Source of the DNA: Deltaproteobacteria bacterium
GTDB lineage: Bacteria; Desulfobacterota; Dissulfuribacteria; Dissulfuribacterales; DYLC01
NCBI GenBank assembly: GCA_028695735.1
Contig: JAQVIJ010000006.1
Location: 18,421 to 82,420 of the forward strand
Direction: 5' to 3'
DNA: 64,000 bases
Positions 24,501 through 34,136 of the stretch are shown one piece after another. The stretch's first letter is position 1; each line of letters starts with the position of its first letter. Below the pieces are notes generated by a model that saw only the letters and a list, made by a program, of their open reading frames with translations, was not told the origin of the DNA and did no database searches. Made by a program: the position numbers and the translations under genes.

Positions 24501-26606
24501 ATGGAGCTGCTGGCGCCTGCCGGCACTCGAGAGGCATTTTTCAGTGCCATCGAAAACGGCGCCGATGCCGTATATGTGGGGCTCAAGACATTGAACGCAC
24601 GGGCCTTGGCCACCAATTTTTCTCTTGCCGAAGTGGCTGCCCTGACATCCCTTGCCCATGAGGCCGGAGTCAGGCTGTTCGTAGCCTTGAATTCCCTTGT
24701 GAAAGAGACGGAATTGCCGATGGTTATGGAACTGCTTGCCGGGCTGCATGAGACAGGTGTGGATGCCTTGATCATTCAGGACCTGGCTGTCTGGCGGCTC
24801 GCAAGACGATATTTCCCCGATCTCCGGCTGCATGCCAGCACTCTCATGGCTATTCATAACTCGTGGGGTGTAAGGCAGGCATATCAAATGGGTTTCAAGC
24901 GCGTGGTATTGGCCCGTGAAATGACCCTGCATGAGATTCAACATGCGGTCAATGCCGCTGATGTGGAGATCGAGGTCTTTGTGCACGGCGCCATGTGTTT
25001 CACCTGCTCAGGCAGTTGCCTCATGAGCAGTTATTTCGGCGGCAAATCCAGTATGCGGGGCAGGTGTGTACAGCCATGCCGAAGGCAGTACGAGGTAAAC
25101 GGCGCCAAGGGCTTTCATTTTTCCATGTTTGATCTGTGCGGTATTGATGTGCTGCCCGAGCTGGCGGACATGGGTGTGGCATCCATCAAGATAGAGGGCA
25201 GATTGAAACCTGCAAGTTATGTGGGGGGCGTGGTCAGGGCATACAGAATGCTTCTGAACGCTCTGCCGCTTCGGAACACTCAGCCAGAGATGTATCAAGA
25301 TGTCTTGAAGGAGTCAAAGGCGCTGCTGAATGCCGCCATGGGCAGGGATTACACTGGTGGATTTTTTCGGACCGACAACCCGAAAGACCTGTTGGATGCC
25401 GGCAGGACCGCCAATACAGGTAAGTATCTCGGAAGGGTTATGCGCTCAAAGAACAGCACATTGTGCATTAAAAGCGATTCCATTGTGCAGAAAGGCGATA
25501 GATTGCGTATAGTCTTTCCCGATGTAATGGAACAGCTTTCATTTACCTGCCATGCTGTGGAAAGGGACGGTGATGGGCTTTTCTGTATTTCAAACGCCAG
25601 ATGCGCAGCCGTTCCCGTGAATTCCCTTGTCTTCAAGACGGATCAGCGGGCGCAACAGGCATTGGGTGCGCCTTTTTTCGATACGAGTTCATGGAAGGAC
25701 CGCTGGCAGGGGCTGGTGTCGAAAGGGAGGATATACGAGAGACGTGCCCATGAGAAGGCTGCACAGCTTCAGAAAGAATTGAGCGGGCAGCATTTATCCA
25801 GGCCATGCAAGAAGGTTGTCCCACTCAAGAGACAGGGGTATGCCATGTGGGTTCGTCTGAAAAACCCGGCCATGCTGGAACTGGCCAGGGCATTGAACCC
25901 CCGTGGTATTATAGTGGAATTGGATGCGAAGTATATGGTTTTTTTTCTCAGACACTGGCGTAATGACATCTGTTGGTCCATTCCAGCCGTCAGTTATGAA
26001 AATGGCCTGCATGCCATGGAACAGCAGATTTTACGTCTGTTGCGCATGGGGCATCGTTCTTTTATGGTGAATAATTTGAGTCAGATAGCATGGTTACAGC
26101 ATCTTGCCAAAGATGTGCGCGGCCACGGCCTGGAACTCTGGAGTGGCTATGCCATGAATCTCTTGAATTCTCAGGCATTGCAGGCAGTCAGGGACCTTGG
26201 TGTGAAAAATGCCATGTTTTCCGTGGAGACAGATGAGAGGAATCTGTCCCTTGCGCTGTCCAACGCGGGATTCATGCCCGTGAGCATGACCGTATTTGGC
26301 TATCTACCCCTTTTTGTCAGCCGCATCAAACCATTTGAACGACCAGAGCGCGTTGTCATCGCAAGTCCCAGGGGAGAGATGTTCTGGTGGCGGAATACAC
26401 CCCAGACAGGTTGTTGCCTGCCGGACAAGCCGTTTTCCCTGTTCGATCTGCAAGAGCGGTTACAGGAGATGGGTGTCACGGTGCAGGTGATTGATCTCAT
26501 GTATTGGCCTGCTCAAAGGCGTCTGCCTGAGTTCCGGAAGCGCAGGGACTGGACAAGGGCCTTTTATATGGGCCGGCGTTTTAATTTTGCGGACAACCTG
26601 CTGTGA
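24501..26606 (+). CDS. Peptidase U32 family protein (RlhA/TrhP-like)
   Basis: About 701 residues from MELLAPAGTREAFFSAI. Conserved U32 core: NGADAVYVGLK, VHGAMCFTCSGSCLMSSY, GRCVQPCRRQY and SIKIEGRLKP. The four Cys in that region match the iron-sulfur-cluster pattern of U32 proteins that support hydroxylation of RNA (5-hydroxycytidine or 5-hydroxyuridine); protease activity is doubtful for most members. A C-terminal extension of about 300 residues is present as in the longer RlhA-like forms. In-frame ATGs at 24342, 24435 and 24465 exist; 24501 starts at the family-typical residue, but no strong ribosome site decides it. Confidence 0.8.
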   Translation: MELLAPAGTREAFFSAIENGADAVYVGLKTLNARALATNFSLAEVAALTSLAHEAGVRLFVALNSLVKETELPMVMELLAGLHETGVDALIIQDLAVWRLARRYFPDLRLHASTLMAIHNSWGVRQAYQMGFKRVVLAREMTLHEIQHAVNAADVEIEVFVHGAMCFTCSGSCLMSSYFGGKSSMRGRCVQPCRRQYEVNGAKGFHFSMFDLCGIDVLPELADMGVASIKIEGRLKPASYVGGVVRAYRMLLNALPLRNTQPEMYQDVLKESKALLNAAMGRDYTGGFFRTDNPKDLLDAGRTANTGKYLGRVMRSKNSTLCIKSDSIVQKGDRLRIVFPDVMEQLSFTCHAVERDGDGLFCISNARCAAVPVNSLVFKTDQRAQQALGAPFFDTSSWKDRWQGLVSKGRIYERRAHEKAAQLQKELSGQHLSRPCKKVVPLKRQGYAMWVRLKNPAMLELARALNPRGIIVELDAKYMVFFLRHWRNDICWSIPAVSYENGLHAMEQQILRLLRMGHRSFMVNNLSQIAWLQHLAKDVRGHGLELWSGYAMNLLNSQALQAVRDLGVKNAMFSVETDERNLSLALSNAGFMPVSMTVFGYLPLFVSRIKPFERPERVVIASPRGEMFWWRNTPQTGCCLPDKPFSLFDLQERLQEMGVTVQVIDLMYWPAQRRLPEFRKRRDWTRAFYMGRRFNFADNLL

Positions 26607-26667
26607 GTGGGCCATGTGATGCGAATTTGGCCCTGTGCCGTGTTCTGTGTGAATTTTCTGTGAGGTC

Positions 26668-28068
26668 ATGGCGGTGAAAAAACAGATACTGGTAGTGGAT
26701 GATGAAAACACCATTCTCGACAGCGTGAAGGGCATTCTGGAGGATGAGGGCTACGGAGTGACGGTGGTGTCCAGCGGTAAGGAATGTCTTGAGACATTGA
26801 AGACAGCCCCAGCCGACCTGGTGGTGCTGGACATCTGGATGCCGGGTATGGATGGCTTGGAGGTGCTTCAGCGGATCAAGAAGGATTGGCCGTTTCTGCC
26901 GGTGGTGATCATGACCGGCCACGGCACTATCGAGACCGCTGTGAAGGCCACCCGCATGGGCGCCCATGATTTTATCGAAAAACCCCTTTCATACGAATCC
27001 CTGTTGCTTTCCGTGGAAAACGCCCTGAAATATAAGGAATTGGAGGAGGAAAACGCCATTCTCCGGCAGCATACCGATGCGTCTGTGCAGGATATAATCG
27101 GTATGAGCCCTGTGATGCTGAAGCTGAAGGAGCAGATCACCATCATTGCACCCACTGACGCTTGGGTGCTGATTCGGGGGGAAAACGGCACGGGCAAGGA
27201 ATTGGTGGCCCAGACCATTCATCGCATGAGCAAACGCAGTCACAAGCCCCTTGTGGAGGTGAACTGCGCGGCTATTCCGGAGGAGCTGATAGAAAGCGAG
27301 TTGTTTGGTTATGAGAAGGGGGCATTTACCGGCGCAGGCGCCACAAAACGCGGCAAATTCGATCTTGCCAATGGAGGGGCATTATTTCTGGACGAGATAG
27401 GCGATATGAGCCTGAAGACTCAGGCGAAGGTGTTGCGCATACTGCAGGAGCAGCGTTTTGAGCGGGTTGGCGGCAACAAGACCATCTTCGTGGACGTGCG
27501 CATCATAGCAGCCACCAACAAGGATATGGAAAAAGAGATCGCCGAAGGCAGGTTCAGGGAAGACCTGTATTACCGGCTGAATGTAATACCCATAGAGATC
27601 CCGCCCTTGAGGGAGCGCATTGAGGATATTCCCCTGCTTTTGGAGGCATTTGTGGCCAATTTTGCCAGAAAGATGGGGAAAGAACCCCTGAAGATCGATT
27701 CGAAGATATATGCATGTCTTCAGGCGTATAATTGGCCGGGGAATGTGCGGGAATTGCGCAATCTGGCAGAGCGCATGGTCATTCTTTCCAAGTCTGATAC
27801 CCTGACCTGTGATGACCTGCCCCAATCCTATCGTGCAGCCTCCAGAAGTCGCGTGGATGTCCCTGAAACCCCTTGCGCCATGTTGTATTGCGAGGACTTT
27901 CGAAGCGCCAAGGCCATGTTTGAGCGGGAGTATATAGCCCGAAAGCTCTCGGAGAATAACGGCAATATCACCAGGACCGCCGAGGCCATCGGCATAGAAA
28001 GACGCCATCTGCACAGAAAGATACAGCAGCTCGGGCTGGAAGACAGGCTTGAGGACATGAAGGACTGA
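26668..28068 (+). CDS. Sigma-54-dependent response regulator, NtrC/NtrX type
   Basis: 466 residues: receiver domain (phospho-acceptor Asp55, [10 protein letters not shown]), AAA+ sigma-54 interaction domain with Walker A GENGTGKE (171-178), GAFTGA loop (218-223), LDEIGDM and [11 protein letters not shown], and a Fis-type helix-turn-helix ([22 protein letters not shown]). It will open sigma-54 promoters when phosphorylated. No sensor kinase is adjacent. The stop overlaps the start of the ABC exporter gene, so it may control or simply share transcription with that exporter. Confidence 0.92.
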   Translation: MAVKKQILVVDDENTILDSVKGILEDEGYGVTVVSSGKECLETLKTAPADLVVLDIWMPGMDGLEVLQRIKKDWPFLPVVIMTGHGTIETAVKATRMGAHDFIEKPLSYESLLLSVENALKYKELEEENAILRQHTDASVQDIIGMSPVMLKLKEQITIIAPTDAWVLIRGENGTGKELVAQTIHRMSKRSHKPLVEVNCAAIPEELIESELFGYEKGAFTGAGATKRGKFDLANGGALFLDEIGDMSLKTQAKVLRILQEQRFERVGGNKTIFVDVRIIAATNKDMEKEIAEGRFREDLYYRLNVIPIEIPPLRERIEDIPLLLEAFVANFARKMGKEPLKIDSKIYACLQAYNWPGNVRELRNLAERMVILSKSDTLTCDDLPQSYRAASRSRVDVPETPCAMLYCEDFRSAKAMFEREYIARKLSENNGNITRTAEAIGIERRHLHRKIQQLGLEDRLEDMKD

Positions 28069-29021
28069 TGACCATGAAACCGGAAGCGGATGCACTTCAC
28101 GATGCGGCGGTTCTTCTGGAGATTCGAGGCCTGCGTAAGGCCTTTGGAGAACGGGTGGCAGTCTCCGGCCTTGATTTTGCTGTAAGGAAAGGCGAGTGCC
28201 TTGGTCTGCTCGGGCCGAATGGAGCAGGTAAAACCACCACCATTCACATGCTTCTGGGGCTGGTGACGCCTTTGAGCGGGGATATCTACTTTTTTGGAGT
28301 GAATGCAGCACGGCGCCTTTCGGAGTTGAAGAAACGCATAGGTGTAACCCCGCAGACGGATAATTTGGACCCGGATCTCACAGCAATGGAGAATCTGACG
28401 GTCTATGCCTCCTATTTTGGAATAGACTACAAGACAGCCTCGGCCAGGGCTGAGGAACTGCTGGATTTTTTTGCCCTTAAAAACCGGCGGAATGAGATCA
28501 TTTCCGCATTTTCAGGCGGTCAGAGGCGCAGGCTGCTCATAGCGAGGGCACTTATCAACAACCCTGATCTCCTGATACTGGACGAACCCACCATAGGGCT
28601 TGATCCACAGGCCAGAAGGCTGATCTGGGATTGTCTGGAGATGCTGCGCAGGAACGGCACGACCATGCTCCTGACCAGTCATTACATGGAAGAGGTCTCC
28701 AGACTGGCCACACAGGTGTTGATTCTGGACGGCGGTAAGGCGGTGGCCTATGGTGTTCCTGATGCCCTTGTGCAGCGTCATGTGGGGAGGGAGGTCTATG
28801 AGATTCGGGGCAGCCGTGAACACCTGGCAGGTCTTAGGCCCCTTTTGGCATCTTGTAAGGCGGATTTTGAGACAGGCCAGGATGTCCTGCGCATCTTTGT
28901 GAGAGAGACCTGTCCTGAACTGGATGCCCTTGTATTGGAGCAGTCTCATGTCACCCGCAGACCGGCCGGGCTGGAGGACCTGTTTCTGAGACTGACAGGC
29001 AGTGAATTGAAGGAGAATTGA
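28068..29021 (+). CDS. ABC exporter ATP-binding protein, NodI/DrrA family
   Basis: 317-residue ATPase: Walker A GPNGAGKTTTIHM, signature FSGGQRRRLLIARA, Walker B LLILDEPTIGLDPQ, switch His in LTSHYMEE, and a C-terminal extension of about 80 residues (VYEIRGSREHLAGL) typical of the drug and lipooligosaccharide exporters. It starts on the ATGA overlap with the regulator gene. It pairs with the ABC-2 permease that follows. Substrate unknown. Confidence 0.9.
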   Translation: MTMKPEADALHDAAVLLEIRGLRKAFGERVAVSGLDFAVRKGECLGLLGPNGAGKTTTIHMLLGLVTPLSGDIYFFGVNAARRLSELKKRIGVTPQTDNLDPDLTAMENLTVYASYFGIDYKTASARAEELLDFFALKNRRNEIISAFSGGQRRRLLIARALINNPDLLILDEPTIGLDPQARRLIWDCLEMLRRNGTTMLLTSHYMEEVSRLATQVLILDGGKAVAYGVPDALVQRHVGREVYEIRGSREHLAGLRPLLASCKADFETGQDVLRIFVRETCPELDALVLEQSHVTRRPAGLEDLFLRLTGSELKEN

Positions 29022-29023
29022 GT

Positions 29024-29770
29024 ATGCTGGCCTTAAATGTGTGGAAGAGGAATGCCATGGTCTGGCGTAAGCACTTCAAGGCCAGCATCATAGGTAATTT
29101 GGGTGAGCCCTTTCTTTTCCTTATCGCCATGGGCTACGGGCTTGGAAAGACCATGCCTGTGGTGGCAAATATGAGTTATCTGGAGTTCATTGCGCCTGGG
29201 TTGGCTGCATCCGCTGTGATGTTCAGCGCGGCCCTGGAGACCACATACGGCTCCTATACCCGGCTTGCGACACAGAAGACCTATGAGGCCATTCTCATGA
29301 CGCCAGTTTCAGTCTATGACCTGGCCCTCGGTGAGATGTTCTGGGGCGCCACCAAGGGACTGATCTCAGGTCTTATCATGATCGCCCTGTTTCCTCTGTT
29401 CGGCATTCAGCCGTCTTTATGGACCTTTTTCATTCCGTTTTTGCTGTTTTTGGAGGGTATGATATTTGCCGCCTGCGGCGTTATCATGACCGCCATAGCC
29501 CAAAGTTACGAATTTTTTAATTATTTCATGACATTGTTTATCAATCCATTGTTTCTTTTTTCAGGCATTCTTTTTCCAATGGATTCCCTGCATCCGGCAC
29601 TCAAGGTGGTGTTTATGGTTCTGCCCCTGTCCCATGCAGTTCAGCTTTACAGGGGATTGACCTATGGCAGAACAGGGGATTGGTGGCTGCATCTATTGGT
29701 ACTGGCCTCCTATGCGGTTTTTCTTGTTCTTATCGCCTCAAGACTCCTCAAGAGACGGCTGATCAAATGA
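29024..29770 (+). CDS. ABC-2 type permease, NodJ family
   Basis: 248 residues with six hydrophobic segments and the ABC-2/NodJ motifs YLEFIAPGLAASAVMF, ETTYGSYTRL and FLFSGILFPMDSLHP. It forms the membrane part of the exporter with the preceding ATPase. The ATG at 29024 is preceded by AGGAG; a TTG at 29018 is less likely. The downstream tsaE start overlaps its stop. Confidence 0.9.
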   Translation: MLALNVWKRNAMVWRKHFKASIIGNLGEPFLFLIAMGYGLGKTMPVVANMSYLEFIAPGLAASAVMFSAALETTYGSYTRLATQKTYEAILMTPVSVYDLALGEMFWGATKGLISGLIMIALFPLFGIQPSLWTFFIPFLLFLEGMIFAACGVIMTAIAQSYEFFNYFMTLFINPLFLFSGILFPMDSLHPALKVVFMVLPLSHAVQLYRGLTYGRTGDWWLHLLVLASYAVFLVLIASRLLKRRLIK

Positions 29771-30225
29771 AGCGGACATCCGTATCCCACAGCCCTTCAG
29801 AGACCTGCAAGATCGGCATGGAGCTCGCCAACACCCTGGTTCCAGGCGATGTATTGCTTCTATACGGCGACCTGGGGGCAGGGAAAACCGCTTTTGTCAA
29901 GGGGGTCGCTGCAGGTCTTGGTATCGAGGCACGCAGGGTGACCAGCCCGAGTTTCGGGCTCATTCACGAGTACGAAGAAGGTCGTATTCCCCTGTCCCAT
30001 GCAGACCTTTACCGCCTCGGCCCGAATATTTCCGAAGAGGGCCTGGAGGAAATCGGGTTATATGAATATCTGAACGGCAAATGGGTCCTGGCTGTGGAGT
30101 GGCCGGAATACTGCCCCGATTTTTTGAGAGACATAGCACAAGAACACATACTTTCCATTCGCATCACATGGCAAAGTGAGAATGAGAGGGTGATAACGGT
30201 ATCGCGAGGCGATGAGACCCTTTAA
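29767..30225 (+). CDS. tsaE: tRNA t6A biosynthesis ATPase TsaE
   Basis: 152 residues, P-loop GDLGAGKTAFVKGV (Lys40-Thr41), TSPSFGLIHEYEE, and HADLYRLG, all TsaE hallmarks. It works with TsaB and TsaD to make N6-threonylcarbamoyladenosine at tRNA position 37. The start overlaps the permease stop (ATGA). Last gene of the plus-strand run before a convergent gene. Confidence 0.93.
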   Translation: MKRTSVSHSPSETCKIGMELANTLVPGDVLLLYGDLGAGKTAFVKGVAAGLGIEARRVTSPSFGLIHEYEEGRIPLSHADLYRLGPNISEEGLEEIGLYEYLNGKWVLAVEWPEYCPDFLRDIAQEHILSIRITWQSENERVITVSRGDETL

Positions 30226-30226
30226 T

Positions 30227-30252
30227 AAGGGCAGACTGGCTTGCCTGCCCTT
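30227..30252. terminator. Hairpin between convergent genes
   Basis: AAGGGCAG (30227-30234) pairs with CTGCCCTT (30245-30252). There is no proper T-run on the plus side, and on the minus side the stem is followed only by ATTAAA, so terminator activity is uncertain. Confidence 0.4.
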
Positions 30253-30267
30253 GAATGTTTCACTCAT

Positions 30268-30287
30268 GGGAGCCTTGAAAAATTAGG
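30268..30287. repeat. Family P end fragment
   Basis: GGGAGCCTTGAAAAATTAGG matches the inverted end of family P (GGGAACCTTGAAAAATTGCC). The rest of the element is absent. It sits 3 bases from the chemoreceptor stop. Confidence 0.6.
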
Positions 30288-30290
30288 GTG

Positions 30291-32669
30291 TTATACCTTA
30301 AATCTCGATATCTCTTCCTGCACCGCTTTGGCCTTTTCAAGCAGCTCATCCATGAGGGTGAGGGTGTTTTCCGCATTCTCGGCGTTCTGTCTGGCGCTTT
30401 CCGCGATATCGGCCATAACCTTTTGCAGAATGGCGCTTCGTTCCTTCTGCTTGCTGGTCCTGTTGGTGATCTCCATGGAGTTCAACACGACTCTTCCCAC
30501 GCCTTCCACGGCTGTTTTGGAGGTGGCGGTTGTATTATGGGCTGCATCCATGACGTCATCACTGACAGCTATAACCTGCTGTATTGAATCCTCGGCCAGC
30601 TTTCTGCGCACAGCCTGTTTTTGCGTCATTTCCACGATGTTGCCGGATGCCTCTTTGAGCCTGTCTGTTTCTTTCAGCAGTTCTGTTGTGCCGGCTGCCT
30701 GTTGGACCGTCGTGGAGGAGATGTCGATTACGAGCTGTGAGGTGTTTTCGATGTTTTGAATGATGCGGTCAAAGACAGCGGCTGTCTTTTGTGTCAGCTC
30801 CCTACCTTCTGCGATGGTAGCTGTGCTTTGTTTGATGAGTTCAGCTATCTCCTTTGTGGATTCAGCGGTTCTTTCAGCCAGTTTACGTATTTCCTCTGCA
30901 ACGACTGCAAAACCTCGGCCGTGCTCGCCCGCCCTGGCCGCCTCGATGGCTGCGTTAAGGGCCAGCAGGTTGGTCTGTTCCGCGATGTCTGAGATCAGGG
31001 CTACGATATCCTTGACCTGTTCAGAACTGTCTGCAATGGCCTCCATGCTGCGCACGGTTTTGTCCATGGCCTCTTTTGCATCTGTGGAGGACAACAGGGT
31101 TTCCTGCGCCTCTTTTGCGGACTTTTGAGCCTCTTCAGCCATTTTTTGAAGGCTGTTGGACATTTCGGTCAGGGATTGTGCTGTCTTGTTGGCTGCCTCG
31201 GCCTGAACCAATGCCCGTGCCTGGACCTCCCTCGCTGTCTCACCCATGGCAATGACGGTCTGAACAGCGGTGTTGGAGACCTCTTTGCCTTGTGCGGAGG
31301 TCTCTGCGATTCTCTGTGCGGCCTTGGCCATCTCTTCTATGATGGCAGCAGTCTCTTTGGAGAGCTGTGCGGAGGATTCCGCGTGTTCTGCCACCTCACT
31401 GGCGGTCTGCCCCATCATCATGACGCGCTGCAACACATCTTTGGCCCTTTCAGCCTGTGCTATAGCGATTTCTGAGATGCGTTGTGCCCGTTCATGCACA
31501 TTCTGGCTGGCCTGTGTGACATCTGTTACCGTGGCCTTCATGTCTTTGAAGGTGGTCTGAAGGGCGTCGAGGAAGGTGTTGATGGATTCCGCCATGATGC
31601 CGATTTCATCACGATATGTCACTTTTACACGTTTGGTGATGTCCATGTACTTGGTGATGACCTGAATGGCGGATGCTGTTTCTGTGATGGGGCGAAGCAT
31701 GACCATGTTGAAGAAGATGGCTATAACTGTTCCCATGATAAAGATATATACCGCCAAGGCGCCTGTGAATTTGAAGCGGTCTATAATGAGATTGTTGAGC
31801 ATTTCATTCAACGTATTGGCATCTTCCGCCAAGATATGCAGGCCTACGACCTTGCCCTCATAGTCCACCAGTGGCATGGAGGTGATGAGATATTTGTCGG
31901 TGAGCACATATCCCTTTGAGGCGAGTTCGTTATAATTTATTGTTTTTACAAGGTTTTTGGCTGCATCATCGAACCATTTGTCGTTGGCTATGACATAGCC
32001 GCCTCCTGTCTTGGTCTGTTCGCCTATTATGGTGCCCAGTTTGGCTGCATCTTCCTTGAGCAGGGTGGCATAGAGAAGCTTCTCAGCCTTCATGTCCTTG
32101 GCTATGGTATCCAGCCCCAAAAGCATCTCGATGGAGCCGATATAGTCGTTGTCCCGAATGATGGGTGCTATGCTGCGCAGGGCCAGACCGTCTCTGCCAA
32201 CTTCAAAAAAAGAATACGGTTTTTTGGTGTTCTTCAATTGTACTATGGAATTACGAAATGCCTTGAGGTCATCCCCGTGTTTGTCAGGGGCCCAGGAACG
32301 CAGAAAGGAGCGGATGTCTGCTGTATGTATCTGCACCTTGAGATTTTTGAGACCGATTTTGTCGTAGTCCTCAAACATGCTGTAAAGACGATTCAATGCC
32401 AGTTCGCGATTGTTTTCTATAAGCGCCTTTGAAAGCGTGCCGTTACCCGCTATGGCCACTATGTTGGTCTTGCCTATCTCGAACCACTTATTGATGTTTT
32501 CCTGTAATAATTGTGTGGAGGTGGCAGTGTGTTTTTTGATTTCCGTTTCTTTCAGCGGTATGGTGCTGTACCAGGTATAAAGGGCATTGGCTGCAAGTAT
32601 CAGTAAACCAATTACAGCTACTATGCCAAAGAGTTTAACCTTCAGGTTTACATTGAACAGATTGAACAT
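30291..32669 (-). CDS. Methyl-accepting chemotaxis protein with dCache-type sensor
   Basis: 792-residue chemoreceptor. First membrane helix about 12-34; large periplasmic sensor (about 35-300) containing the [22 protein letters not shown] segment of the double-Cache type; second helix about 303-327; HAMP (about 328-380, ending [12 protein letters not shown]); then a long signalling coiled coil with the hairpin tip [24 protein letters not shown] sequence (here [18 protein letters not shown]) and [15 protein letters not shown]. No CheR-binding pentapeptide at the C-terminus. The ligand is unknown. The cheW-like gene is immediately upstream in the same orientation. Confidence 0.92.
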   Translation of the reverse strand: MFNLFNVNLKVKLFGIVAVIGLLILAANALYTWYSTIPLKETEIKKHTATSTQLLQENINKWFEIGKTNIVAIAGNGTLSKALIENNRELALNRLYSMFEDYDKIGLKNLKVQIHTADIRSFLRSWAPDKHGDDLKAFRNSIVQLKNTKKPYSFFEVGRDGLALRSIAPIIRDNDYIGSIEMLLGLDTIAKDMKAEKLLYATLLKEDAAKLGTIIGEQTKTGGGYVIANDKWFDDAAKNLVKTINYNELASKGYVLTDKYLITSMPLVDYEGKVVGLHILAEDANTLNEMLNNLIIDRFKFTGALAVYIFIMGTVIAIFFNMVMLRPITETASAIQVITKYMDITKRVKVTYRDEIGIMAESINTFLDALQTTFKDMKATVTDVTQASQNVHERAQRISEIAIAQAERAKDVLQRVMMMGQTASEVAEHAESSAQLSKETAAIIEEMAKAAQRIAETSAQGKEVSNTAVQTVIAMGETAREVQARALVQAEAANKTAQSLTEMSNSLQKMAEEAQKSAKEAQETLLSSTDAKEAMDKTVRSMEAIADSSEQVKDIVALISDIAEQTNLLALNAAIEAARAGEHGRGFAVVAEEIRKLAERTAESTKEIAELIKQSTATIAEGRELTQKTAAVFDRIIQNIENTSQLVIDISSTTVQQAAGTTELLKETDRLKEASGNIVEMTQKQAVRRKLAEDSIQQVIAVSDDVMDAAHNTTATSKTAVEGVGRVVLNSMEITNRTSKQKERSAILQKVMADIAESARQNAENAENTLTLMDELLEKAKAVQEEISRFKV

Positions 32670-32704
32670 ATTATACTCCCTCCAAGAGAAATATATTATA
32701 CTGA

Positions 32705-33232
32705 TTATGTTTGTATTGAGTCTTGTTTTGCTCTTGCAGCGTTATGTCCTGATATATGGGCTATGATGTTCTGGGTGTCGATTACCGGCAGACTGTAGCC
32801 TTTTGCATTTGTTATGGCTTTAGTGAACAGTGTGTTTTCAAGCTGCATGTATTTCAGGCTGTCGGAGGGAGCGTGTGTCTCCCACATTCCATCTTCCACT
32901 CTCAATACAGAAGCGACCATCAGGCCATGTGGACCGTATTCGGATTCCACCAGAACGACTCGCGGATTTGATGAGCCGGCGTCGAGCGCCCGGTAATCCT
33001 CGGAAAGAAAGTATTTGAGATCCACAACAGGTACGATGTCCCCTCTGACATTCAGGATGCCTGTGATTGAGGTGATTGCATTGGGAAGGTATTCGATGTT
33101 AGCTGCGGGCAATATCTCTTTGACTTGAGACAGCTCTATGGCGCTTTCGTGGCCTGCTATGAGCAGGACGAGGACTTTCAGGTGAGTATATTGGTTTGTG
33201 CCGTCTTGCATGGTGGAACTTGCATCAGTCAT
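32705..33232 (-). CDS. CheW-like chemotaxis coupling protein
   Basis: 175 residues with the CheW fold: [36 protein letters not shown] and [18 protein letters not shown]. It couples the adjacent receptor to a CheA kinase. No cheA, cheY, cheB or cheR gene is in the window, so the pair must feed a kinase encoded elsewhere. The start is a clear ATG about 35 bases upstream of the conserved fold; the gene lies 35 bases ahead of the receptor gene. Confidence 0.9.
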   Translation of the reverse strand: MTDASSTMQDGTNQYTHLKVLVLLIAGHESAIELSQVKEILPAANIEYLPNAITSITGILNVRGDIVPVVDLKYFLSEDYRALDAGSSNPRVVLVESEYGPHGLMVASVLRVEDGMWETHAPSDSLKYMQLENTLFTKAITNAKGYSLPVIDTQNIIAHISGHNAARAKQDSIQT

Positions 33233-33461
33233 GGATATTTTCTGACTCCCATTGCAATTATCAAATCGCCCAAGAAGTATGCCGGCGTTTCAGGCAGTCT
33301 TTATGATGTTTTTTATAATTAACATATCTTAATGAAAATATCGACAGTTTTTTTGACTCAAATTTCGCGTTTGAATCTAAAAAACAAAAAAGATATTGTT
33401 AATGCGCAATTTGCCAAGGATGCAACCCAAGCCTCGTAACAATACAGTTCATGCAGATATG

Positions 33462-33555
33462 TATGTGAGCATTTTTCGCCCCTGTCTGCGTGCAACGCAC
33501 AGGCAGGGACGAGCAACGCAGTTATCGGGCGATAAGGCAATTTTTCGAGGTCCCC
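33462..33555 (+). repeat. Family P palindromic repeat, copy 3 (with extra hairpin)
   Basis: Core TATGTGAGCATTTTTCGCC, the added CCTGTCTGCGTGC/GCACAGGCAGG hairpin as in copy 1, then GAGCAACGCAGTTATCGGGC and the AATTTTTCGAGGTCCCC end. It overlaps the 3' end of thpR and contains that gene's stop codon. The remaining gap 33233-33461 shows no gene and only AT-rich sequence. Confidence 0.85.
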
Positions 33556-34136
33556 TCCAATCGTGGAATTTGCGCCTGTGCAGTGAATTGATACTGCCTG
33601 TATCTTTCGTATTCGGGTCCTTTTGCCAGCAACCTGCTTTTATATATTGTAATTTCCCGAACGCCGAACGGTTCGGATTTACATGGGGAACGCAGGAATT
33701 CTGTAATGACAGCTGGGGCCGTTACGGAGCGTATGCGACCTAATGTTATATGGGGTGTGAATGGGCGTTTTTCAATGGGCAGCCCCATACCTTCCAGCAT
33801 GGTTTGTATGTTTTTTTGCAAGTTTTCGATGGCATGGAGGTCCCCCATGCAGCCGCACCAAAGCACACGTGGGTTTTTGGGCCCAGGAAAGACCCCTGTG
33901 CCCTGAATGGCGAGGTTAAACGGCTGCGTGGCGCAGGCTATGCCTTGAGCGGCATTACAGACCCGTTCCAGCAATTCCTCTGTTATGTCGCCGAGAAAGG
34001 CCAGGGTTATGTGCAGTTGAAGCGGATTAACCCATCTAATCGTGGAATGCGGCCCTGCCGGCCATTTTTTTATAAGGCGGCCCAGCATGGCCTTTATATC
34101 ATCCGGTATATCGAGAGCTATAAATATGCGCGCCAT
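33522..34136 (-). CDS. thpR: RNA 2',3'-cyclic phosphodiesterase (ThpR, 2H family)
   Basis: 204 residues with the two HxT motifs of the 2H superfamily: LHITLAFLGD (about 42) and PHITLGRIR (about 127). Opens 2',3'-cyclic phosphates and can ligate RNA 2'-5' in vitro. The C-terminal 11 residues or so and the stop codon are encoded by family P repeat copy 3, so the natural C-terminus has probably been replaced. The start overlaps cinA by 38 bases. A recA gene, common next to thpR in related bacteria, does not follow. Confidence 0.88.
   Translation of the reverse strand: MARIFIALDIPDDIKAMLGRLIKKWPAGPHSTIRWVNPLQLHITLAFLGDITEELLERVCNAAQGIACATQPFNLAIQGTGVFPGPKNPRVLWCGCMGDLHAIENLQKNIQTMLEGMGLPIEKRPFTPHITLGRIRSVTAPAVITEFLRSPCKSEPFGVREITIYKSRLLAKGPEYERYRQYQFTAQAQIPRLEGTSKNCLIAR

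Noticed and set aside
33278..33304. Sigma-28 type promoter for the cheW/receptor pair (TAAA ... GCCGGCAT on the minus strand)
   Set aside because: The spacing is 13 rather than 15 bases and the -10 part matches only partly.
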